Assembly: GCA_963820545.1 (NCBI GenBank)
Contig: CAWGAJ010000001.1
Coordinates: 496,001-560,000 of the forward strand
Length of the DNA: 64,000 nucleotides
From: CAWGAJ01 sp963820545
Lineage (GTDB): Bacteria; Planctomycetota; Planctomycetia; Pirellulales; Thermoguttaceae
Direction of reading: 5' to 3'
Positions 20,217 to 27,435 of this stretch are shown here, one piece after another. Every line of letters starts with the position of its first letter. Positions within the stretch are counted from its first letter, which is position 1. Position numbers and translations under genes: made by a program. The notes under the pieces are model-generated. The model saw nothing but the letters and a program-made list of their open reading frames with translations. It was not told the DNA's origin and searched no databases.

Positions 20217-21260
20217 CGGACCAAATCCAAGCAAAAACCACGGAAATCCCAGACAAGACGTTGTCCGATCAAGGGAATCCCACGGCTGAGACTCTGTGCG
20301 CCGCGTCTTGCCGAAATATATAATTTTCAGTTGCCTGTGCTCGGTCGAATTCCCGATCTCGATGCTCCTCTGGCTTCGCATGGACACAAACACTCTTCAA
20401 AATCGCGGACCAAGAAAAAAACAACCGCCTCCGGCCGTTTATTAAGTCCTAGTCTGTCTTTAAAACTCCTCATGGGAATGGGAGCAATGCTTCTAGTGAT
20501 GGCCGTTGCGCCTTATCTTGTGAGCGAGTTTACGGAAAATACCCAACCGCAGGCCGACGACGAGAATCGTCAGTCGTGGGAACCCTCTCCGCCTGTCCCC
20601 ACGGCTGATGCGGCTCCTGTTTGGAAACCAGAAACTGCCCAATCACAATCTCCAGCGTCTGCGAAGTCTGCTATCTCCGCGGGCATATCTGGATCCACAA
20701 CATTGCCGACATCTACTAATGTAACTTCCACGGACATGCCTCTTTCGAGCAAACTCAATACGGAGCCGGCCGGTTCAAGGCAAAGTTCCCCATGGCCTCG
20801 CGAGATGGAAGAAAAGGCCGAATTCTCTCCCTGGCCCAATCCTGCGCACCCCATAGTTGTCCAGTCCGAGCCTGGTAAAAATACGGAATCGCCAGCCGGG
20901 GTGCAGCCGTATTCGGGCAGCGTCGCCTCTGGGACAGTTTTTACCAATCGTCCGATGGCTCTGGGCGAGGCTCCGCCGGTGAGGATGGCTAATTCGCCGG
21001 TCAATCGCCCATTCGAACAAAAGGACTATCAGGCCGCTGTTGAGTGGGGAAGTCGGCCAAACCAGCCATATACGGCCGACCGCCGCAATATTACTTTACC
21101 TGGCGGATTTGTGCGCTTACCACCGCCGCAGGCGATAAATGCCTCCGGCGCTATACAGCCAGGTTCCCCCAACGAATCAAGCGGAGTGCAGTTTGAAGGT
21201 GTGATTGAAACACCTTCTGAGAGGAACGCTTATGAGCGCTTTCGACCAAGCATTCATTAA
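20217..21260 (+). CDS. single-pass membrane protein with Pro/Ser-rich exterior (probable frame break)
   Basis: The main reading from 20331 lacks any good start codon. Upstream in another frame, ATG 20217 opens a polar stretch MNQPDQIQAKTTEIPDKT. Adding CG in GCCGCGTCTTG at about 20301-20305 joins the two as AETLCAARLAEIYNFQLPVLG, giving about 348 residues. A basic segment (SKSRTKKKT) precedes one membrane helix (LLMGMGAMLLVMAVAPYLV); the rest is proline-, serine- and threonine-rich and would face the periplasm. Its end overlaps the start of the BY-kinase-like gene by 29 bp, so the two are co-transcribed. I recognise no family; context suggests a part of the exopolysaccharide machinery. Confidence 0.6.
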   Translation, partial: RTKSKQKPRKSQTRRCPIKGIPRLRLCAPRLAEIYNFQLPVLGRIPDLDAPLASHGHKHSSKSRTKKKTTASGRLLSPSLSLKLLMGMGAMLLVMAVAPYLVSEFTENTQPQADDENRQSWEPSPPVPTADAAPVWKPETAQSQSPASAKSAISAGISGSTTLPTSTNVTSTDMPLSSKLNTEPAGSRQSSPWPREMEEKAEFSPWPNPAHPIVVQSEPGKNTESPAGVQPYSGSVASGTVFTNRPMALGEAPPVRMANSPVNRPFEQKDYQAAVEWGSRPNQPYTADRRNITLPGGFVRLPPPQAINASGAIQPGSPNESSGVQFEGVIETPSERNAYERFRPSIH

Positions 21261-22554
21261 GGCCTATAAGCAACAAGGATCGGCATTAAAGTCGGTGTCT
21301 TTGGAAACCGTTCTCTCGGCGCCCGGGGCCAATGTCGAGGATGATCGGCCTGAAGTTTCCGCGGCATCGACTTTGGCCGAAACAAAACTAAGCGACGTAA
21401 TGGCGGTTTTGGAAAAACACTCCGACAGAGTCGCGCATAGTCAAACCGTCGCGGAAGCGCCGTGTGCTGCGGCTGAAAAACAGGTTGCGGAAAAAAACGA
21501 AACGGAAACCACGGGGCAAGTTCCCCTGCCGGTGAAGCGAAAGACCGCGGACAAATCCCGGCAAAAAAGGCAGAAAAAGGCGGCTCCCGCGCCGACGCTT
21601 GAAGAATTGGATTTGCCCGAGGTGATTTATCGCCTGGACCCGCCCTCTCCGGCGGTTCCGCAGGCGCCTCGCACAACTTCTTTTACATCGTCTCCGTCGC
21701 GGGAAGAGGTTTCTCCGCAAAGTAGCCTGAACTTGCCGGCCGCGGAGCAGAGCGAACAGGCATTTAACGGTTTATCGACGCGGAGAGATGATGAACAAGC
21801 GACCATGCCAACCGATGCGCCGGCAATGGGATTCCATTCGCAAGCGACCATTCGCGTCTTTCAGCCGATGTTGCAGGTCGATCATCTCGCCTGGCCGAAG
21901 GTCTGTTACCGACTGGAGACGACGGCCGCTTTGGAGCTCAATCGTTTAACCGAAGCCTTACTTAATAAAAACCAACAGGGGATGAAACTATTAGCCGTCG
22001 GCGGCATACAACGCGGCGAAGGGGCTACCACGCTGGTGCTGTGTGCGGCGAGACGACTTGTAGCGCGGAGCGTAAAAACCGTGATCATCGACGCCGATCT
22101 GACTGAACCGCAACTTGCCAAACGTCTGGGGTTGCTGCCGCAATTAGGCTGGGAAGAAATCGCGGCGGGACGCCAGCCCGTGGAAGAAGTTCTCGTTGAA
22201 TCAATAACCGATAATCTCGCGATCCTGCCGCTTTGCGGACCATTTGCCATTGCCGACATTTCCTACGCGGCACAACGGTTAATGGCGGAAAGCCTGAATA
22301 CTCTGCGGAAGAATTATGATTTGGTATTGATGGATCTTGGGCCGCTGGAAAATCCGCGGTCTTTCGGCGACCTCACGGCCGGTGAATTGCACCGTGCCAT
22401 CGACGCGGTGATACTGGTCCACAACGTCGGTAAAACTCCGGCCGCGGGTTTGTTGCCGGTGCAGCACTTTCTGGCTTCGGTAGGCGTGCCCGTCATCGGC
22501 GTGATTGAAAACTTTGTACGCGCTCCCTTTATGCCCCGCCCCACTGATTCCTGA
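21232..22554 (+). CDS. BY-kinase-like (CpsD/CapB) ATPase with altered Walker A
   Basis: 440 residues starting at ATG 21232 after GAGAGG. Residues 1-230 are a low-complexity, Pro/Ala/Lys-rich region (RKTADKSRQKRQKKAAPAP). The C-terminal domain is a MinD/CpsD-like P-loop ATPase with Walker A' VKTVIIDADLTEP and a Walker B-like DLVLMDLGPL. The Walker A reads GGIQRGEGATTL where active family members have GEGKS/T: the invariant lysine is alanine. No C-terminal tyrosine cluster is present. It may therefore bind partners without being an active kinase. It sits between the novel TM protein and the ExeA-like ATPase, 2 bp before the latter. Confidence 0.82.
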   Translation: MSAFDQAFIKAYKQQGSALKSVSLETVLSAPGANVEDDRPEVSAASTLAETKLSDVMAVLEKHSDRVAHSQTVAEAPCAAAEKQVAEKNETETTGQVPLPVKRKTADKSRQKRQKKAAPAPTLEELDLPEVIYRLDPPSPAVPQAPRTTSFTSSPSREEVSPQSSLNLPAAEQSEQAFNGLSTRRDDEQATMPTDAPAMGFHSQATIRVFQPMLQVDHLAWPKVCYRLETTAALELNRLTEALLNKNQQGMKLLAVGGIQRGEGATTLVLCAARRLVARSVKTVIIDADLTEPQLAKRLGLLPQLGWEEIAAGRQPVEEVLVESITDNLAILPLCGPFAIADISYAAQRLMAESLNTLRKNYDLVLMDLGPLENPRSFGDLTAGELHRAIDAVILVHNVGKTPAAGLLPVQHFLASVGVPVIGVIENFVRAPFMPRPTDS

Positions 22555-22556
22555 TC

Positions 22557-23378
22557 ATGTACGAAACCTATTGGCAACTGCAAGAGAAGCCCTTTGAAAA
22601 CTGTATCGATCCGCGGTTCTATTACCCCGGCGAATCGCCTCAGGCCGCGCTTTTGAAGTTGCGCTATGCCGTGGAAAACCGCCGCGGCGGAGCGCTTTTG
22701 GCGGGGGCATCGGGTACGGGCAAGACGCTCGTGGTGGCCATGCTCCGCAACATGCTTGACGAAAAGCATACTCCCTTCGTACATCTGATTTTTCCGCAAA
22801 TGGATACCGCGGAGTTGCTGGGCTATATAGCCGACACCTTGGAAGGCGCGCCTTGCGCCGCAGCGAACCGCGGCGTGCAAACGAGTATCCAGCGGATTGA
22901 GCGGTTTTTGACGGAAAACAGCCGGGAAGGCCGACATGCCGTGATCGTCATCGACGAAGTCCATCTACTCACGCATGCGCAAACTTGGGAAGCTTTGCGC
23001 CTGCTTTTGAATTTCCAGTCCTCCGGACAGCCGTCGCTGACACTGCTGCTGGCCGGCCAGACGGCAATCTTGCCCATGCTCGACCGCATGCCGCATTTCG
23101 ACGAGCGCCTGGGCGTAAAGTGCTTGTTGCGCCCCTTCAGCGAAGAGGAAACCGCCGCCTACGTGAACCATCGCTTGAGAACCGCGGGCGTAAAGCGTAC
23201 GATCATCAATCCCGACGCCTTCACAACACTCTACGAACTTACCGGCGGCGTGGCGCGGCGAATCAACAGACTCTGCGATTTGGCCCTGCTGATCGGTTAT
23301 GCCGAGGAACTTAAAACCATCGGCGTCGCGCATTTCGAGTCCGTCTGCCAAGAACTGGTGACAATTGCGCCGGAGTAA
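22557..23378 (+). CDS. ExeA-like AAA ATPase of an exopolysaccharide/XrtA-type locus
   Basis: 273 residues. The start MYETYWQLQEKPFENCIDPR is the hallmark of ExeA-like/XrtA-associated ATPases. Walker A is GASGTGKT (about residue 50), Walker B is AVIVIDEVHLL, the sensor region is LLLAGQ, and the lid contains GGVARRINRLCDLAL. Such ATPases accompany chain-length and tyrosine-kinase genes in exopolysaccharide loci. It starts 2 bp after the BY-kinase-like gene and is probably co-translated with it. No ExeB or secretin lies nearby, which argues against a type II secretion role. Confidence 0.88.
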   Translation: MYETYWQLQEKPFENCIDPRFYYPGESPQAALLKLRYAVENRRGGALLAGASGTGKTLVVAMLRNMLDEKHTPFVHLIFPQMDTAELLGYIADTLEGAPCAAANRGVQTSIQRIERFLTENSREGRHAVIVIDEVHLLTHAQTWEALRLLLNFQSSGQPSLTLLLAGQTAILPMLDRMPHFDERLGVKCLLRPFSEEETAAYVNHRLRTAGVKRTIINPDAFTTLYELTGGVARRINRLCDLALLIGYAEELKTIGVAHFESVCQELVTIAPE

Positions 23379-23384
23379 AAAGGA

Positions 23385-23540
23385 TGAGGGATGCAGGATG
23401 AAAACAGCGGACAGGGAACAGGGATAAAGTCAGAACGCAGAACTGAAAACTGTAAACTCACATCAACTGCTTGGGGTTTCGCACTGCCCACCGTCCACAG
23501 CCCACCGACCACTAATCCCTATCCCCTATCCCTTTACCCC
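23385..23540. repeat. low-complexity intergenic repeat
   Basis: Runs such as AAGGATGAGGGATGCAGGAT, GCCCACCGTCCACAGCCCAC and CCCTATCCCCTATCCC fill the space between the convergent ExeA-like and FemAB-like genes and slightly enter the latter's 3' end. Same vocabulary as the other intergenic repeats. Confidence 0.65.
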
Positions 23541-24656
23541 TTTTTTGATCCACTGCTTCATCTGGCAGCCTGCCAGCCAGATATTGTGGCGCAGTCGGGC
23601 GGCGGGGTGAGGAGGGACAAAGCGGATTTCCATGCTGGGCCGGGGCGTGGCGCGGAAATGGGCTTTATACGGCTCGTCGCCGCGGAGAAAATCGAAAATC
23701 CGATAGCCTTGCTCGATTGCCCGGCGAATGATCGCCAGGTTGAGCAGTTTTCCCGGCTGAAATTCCAGGGTCTCCGGTTCCACGCCGGCTTGATAGCCAT
23801 AAAGCGCGCCGCCGCCGGTAAGATCATATTCTGCCGCGACCGGGCGGCCGTCCAGTTCCAGCAAGTAAAACTGCAATTGACCTTGTTTCATCAGTTGCGG
23901 CAACGCGCCGTGAAAAAAAGCCGTAAATCGCTCGGAGGCGAAACAGCCCGGCTCGCCCAATGAGCTGCGCCGCCGTTGATGCATGTCGACCAAAAGGTCC
24001 ATTGCCCTGGGCAAGTCGTCCAGGCGCTCGATGACGCGCAAAACCGCCCGACCGCTCTCAAAATAATCATGCTCCAGGCGACGAATTTGCCGGCGGTAGC
24101 TGCGGGAAAGGGTGTTGAGGTATTCTTCCCAGGTGGCGGGCAAATCGAGCCGCCAGCAATTCGCTTTGCTTTGCCGATGTACCGTGCAGCCGCGTCCGGC
24201 CAGGCAATCGGTTAGTTGCTTAATGGCTTGATCTTCAAAATCCACGCCGGCCAGCGAGATCAAATCCCATTGCAGATATCCACCGGTCTTATGGACGGGA
24301 GCTTGCAGGAGAAAATCGGCAACGGCGCAAGCGACAGTATCTTCCATGCCGCGATGACAGAGCAGGCTGAGGTAATCGGAACAGACCTCGCCGGAGCCAA
24401 GCATGCGCAGGACGCGACCATGAGCGATTGAATAATCGCAATACCAAGGCGCGACGCCGATCAGAGTGTTTGCTTCGTCGAAGACGGCCAGCACAGCCAG
24501 TTGCGATTTGTGCCGAGGATCGTTTGTCAGGCCGTAACAGCGCCACCAATTCGACAGCCATGTCCAGCAGCGAAAGGGCACTCCGTCCGAAAGGCGATCC
24601 CAATCTTCCGCATAGGGCGCCAATTCTTCGAGACTTTTTAATAAGTGAATATGCAT
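23526..24656 (-). CDS. FemAB/CelD-like GNAT-fold protein in the exopolysaccharide module
   Basis: About 376 residues from ATG 24656. The N-terminal half has WTWLSNWWRCYG, typical of this group (usually WxxxWW); the C-terminal GNAT_6 core has SRSYRRQIRRLEHDY, RRSSLGEPG, PVAAEYDLTGGGALYGYQAGV and FDFLRGDEPYK. The family includes FemAB-like proteins encoded in XrtA/PEP-CTERM exopolysaccharide loci. It lies on the opposite strand between the ExeA-like ATPase and the Wzz-type gene. Likely role: acyl or aminoacyl transfer during surface-polymer assembly. Paralogue of 10037-11204. A degenerate GGGACAGT palindrome (24713-24752) lies upstream. Confidence 0.82.
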   Translation of the reverse strand: MHIHLLKSLEELAPYAEDWDRLSDGVPFRCWTWLSNWWRCYGLTNDPRHKSQLAVLAVFDEANTLIGVAPWYCDYSIAHGRVLRMLGSGEVCSDYLSLLCHRGMEDTVACAVADFLLQAPVHKTGGYLQWDLISLAGVDFEDQAIKQLTDCLAGRGCTVHRQSKANCWRLDLPATWEEYLNTLSRSYRRQIRRLEHDYFESGRAVLRVIERLDDLPRAMDLLVDMHQRRRSSLGEPGCFASERFTAFFHGALPQLMKQGQLQFYLLELDGRPVAAEYDLTGGGALYGYQAGVEPETLEFQPGKLLNLAIIRRAIEQGYRIFDFLRGDEPYKAHFRATPRPSMEIRFVPPHPAARLRHNIWLAGCQMKQWIKKGVKG

Positions 24657-24987
24657 AAGATATTGTTGGCGTGACAGTTGAACTATCACTCCAACACGCC
24701 GATTTTCCAAAAGGGACAGTACCATCCGTCGAGGCGGATCGGGACAGGCCCGAGCATTATTGCCGGGAATTATTCAACTCTGGATTATAAGCGGTAAGAT
24801 GCAAACCAGTTTTCCCGCGATTGTAAATCTCGAATGATGCTTGCCGGGAACATGTTGTTTTTTGGCAACATCCGGTGTACAGCCGGCAGCATGGATTAAG
24901 GTCTAAAAACCGATTGTGTAGTAACGACAAGGCCAAATTTGTCCTGTTGTAACGCCTTACCCGATTTTTCGGGCATTTTCCCGGTCT

Positions 24988-25003
24988 TGGCATTTCCTTT
25001 GCT
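24988..25003 (+). promoter_or_regulatory. sigma-54 (-24/-12) promoter
   Basis: TGGCATTTCCTTTGCT matches the TGGCAC-N7-TTGCW-type consensus: the GG of the -24 element and the GC of the -12 element are spaced exactly as RpoN requires. The expected start of transcription is near 25014, leaving a leader of about 95 nt before the chain-length gene. No activator gene of the NtrC class is in the window. Known PEP-CTERM/exopolysaccharide systems in other bacteria are RpoN-dependent, which fits. The rest of 24657-25108 holds short palindromes only. Confidence 0.7.
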
Positions 25004-25108
25004 TCCCAACTGTTAATAACCCGAGCCGAACGGTTTGGAAGGTGCGGCAGATATCTATTTGGAACATGTAAATCAAATAAGCGACTAATCGCAAAGCAAG
25101 AGATCGTT

Positions 25109-26635
25109 ATGAATTACACCGTGAACGAGTTACATCATTCGCTGATCAGCCCCGGGGAACTCATCCATCTTTTGGCGGTCCGTTGGAGACTGTGGTTTGT
25201 GCCAGCTTTGATCGTGAGCCTGGGAGTGATGATCTATGCCCTGCTGCGTCCGGACACCTGGGAGGCGTCGCAGGCCTTGATAATTCGTAACGAAGCGGCA
25301 AACAACGATCGCGGGCCGGGCAAATTCACGCAGCCCGAGGAAATGAAAACCATTCAGGAAACGATTCTCGAGCTGGCCCGCAGCCGCGGCGTCCTGGAGG
25401 CCGTGTTGCAGCAGGTCGGACCGCCGCAAGATTGCGACTCTCCCCACAGTTGGCCCACAGACCGCGACATTCAAACGTTTCGCAAGGCGGTAAAACTCCT
25501 GCCGCCCAAAGGCGCTGAATTCGGCAAAACCGAGGTTTTTTATCTGACCGTTCGTGATTACGATCGCAGCCGGGCAATCGCGCTAAATGAAGCGCTGTGC
25601 GCCCAGTTGCAAATCCATTATCAGCAACTCCGCGACGACAAAGCCCGCAGCATGATCGAGGAACTCGACAAGACCGTGGCCTTGGCCAAGGCCGATCTGG
25701 CCGAGTCGACCGAGCGCCTGAGCGCCACGGAACAGGAAATTGGCGGCGATTTGGCCGAATTGCGTGCGATGCAGGATATCGGCGCCGGCGACAGCGCCTG
25801 CGCCGCAGCGCCGAGGAAATCCGCGCCCAGTTGCGCGAGGCGGGGACGGCCGCCAAGGCCAATGGGGAATTACTCGTGGTTTTGCGCGAGGCCCAAGACG
25901 ATTCCGGCCGGCTGGTGGCCACTCCCAATCGGCTGCTGGAATCGCAGCCGGCGCTGAAAAAGCTAAAGGATGGTCTGGTGGATATGCAACTTGCCAATGC
26001 CAAATTAGAGGGCAAAATGACGGCTGAACATCCGCTGGTGAAGGCCGCGCGAGGCCGAGGAAGAAATCGGCCGCAATTTGCACGATGAACTGGCGCTGGC
26101 CATTCGCGGCATGGAGATTGAACTCCGCCTGGGCGCCGACCGGCAAGAACTCCTGGAAGAGCAACTCGCAGCGGTCAACCGGCGTCTCAGCCGGCTCGCT
26201 GAAATCCGCGCCGGTTATGAAACCCAAGCCGCTGAAAACCGCCATCGCACGGTGCTGGCGGAACGGGCCGAGCAGAATATCGCCGAGGCCCGGGCCGCGC
26301 TTGCCGGGGCAAAAGCCGCCAGCCTCATAAGCCGCATCGACCGGCCCGACACCGGCGCTAAACCCGTTGCTCCAAGTCAAACCGTAATCGCCCTGTCGGG
26401 GATCGCGGCCGGATTGATCGCCGGCTTGGGCGTGTTCTTTTTGGCCCTGCCGGCTAAAGTACAGCCTAACAACAATGAAAAAGGAGCCTCCCTATTTGAT
26501 CGCTGCAGCCGGTTTCCCGATTTGCAACCTGCAAGGACTGTCCATGGTCGCAACGGACACAAGAGCCGGAACGGCAATGGGCATCTTTCCTTCAAAACCG
26601 CCCTGGAAAAAATCCATCTTAATGGGATATTCTAA
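25109..26635 (+). CDS. Wzz/GumC-type polysaccharide chain-length determinant (two frame breaks)
   Basis: Joined length is about 509 residues. The N-terminal Wzz domain holds a membrane segment (RLWFVPALIVSLGVMIYALL) and PDTWEASQALIIRNEA. A long coiled-coil periplasmic domain follows (DKTVALAKADLAESTERLSATE, ELLEEQLAAVNRRLSRL), then a second membrane segment (VIALSGIAAGLIAGLGVFFLAL). There is no fused kinase; the BY-kinase-like protein is separate. Frame changes are at about 25797 (AGCGCCTGCG; one added C gives DSALRRSAEEIRAQL) and 26047-26051 (GCCGCGCGAGG; adding GC gives KAAREAEEEIGRNL). Transcription probably starts at the sigma-54 promoter upstream. Confidence 0.85.
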
Positions 26636-26729
26636 ACAATTCTTCCCTTCTCCTTCCGGGAGAAGGTTAGGATGAGGGTCTGAGAGCAAGGGTGAGGGAT
26701 CAGAGGTCAGAGGTCAGGGATTGTTCAAG

Positions 26730-27325
26730 AATTGGGAATTTTTGGAAGGGTGATTTGGAATTTTCGTTCTACTATAAGGGATTCTTGTTTTTCGGCCAAA
26801 ATTGGGCGGTGTAAGGGATTGGAAAATAAGAGGTTAGGACGACGGTTTTGGCCACTCTTAAGTAGTAGAAAAATAAGTTTTGCATTTTGAGGGAAGCGGT
26901 GGCGCAAGTGGATTACTGGATAAGCAGTTGGAATTTTTGGACAGAGAAACTTGCGCAGTGAATTATTGGGGAAAAATGAATTAAGTCGTAAGTTATTGGT
27001 TTAAATTTTACAGAAAAAAGCAACTGATTGCGGCGTAAAGAGATGCAACGAGCGATGGGGGTAAACACACCTAGAAAAAGTGCACGCAAGTAAGTTTATC
27101 AACATTTGTTTTTTGTGGTTTTTTGGCGATTTTTGTTCGAAATATGATTTCTTGAAAAAGGGCAATTGTTGGACGGAAGGAAGTGGTTAGTGGGCAGTGG
27201 GCGGTGGACAGTGGGCGGCAAAAAGGATGAAGGATGAGGGATGAAGGATGAATGAATTCAAAAGCACTTGTGCCTGCGGCACAACGATAGCGAAGGATAT
27301 CGAGGTCACCCGTGCATGATTTTAT
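26730..27325 (-). repeat. ~600-bp non-coding element, copy 2 (inverted)
   Basis: Reverse complement of the element at 15970-16590: it shares the AT-rich core (for example CCACTCTTAAGTAGTAGAAA), the GGATGAAGGATGAGGGATGA phrases and the terminal hairpins (GTGCCTGCGGCAC, GATAGCGAAGGATATC). A partial third copy of the hairpin end is at about 30480-30565. It fills the 800-bp gap between the Wzz-type gene and the restriction-modification gene, both of which end toward it. A CCTTCTCC...GGGAGAAGG palindrome precedes it at 26646-26667. Confidence 0.8.
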
Positions 27326-27435
27326 TGCAAATTGACAACTGTAAATTTCAAATTGCAAATTGAACAAAAGTAAAAACTGCTGAGGGGAGGGTGATTAGTT
27401 GCTAATTGATTGGTGCGTTTTACACACCCTACGGG

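Noticed and set aside
22557..23378. Type II secretion ATPase GspA/ExeA
   Set aside because: No ExeB, secretin or other secretion genes are nearby; the context is exopolysaccharide.
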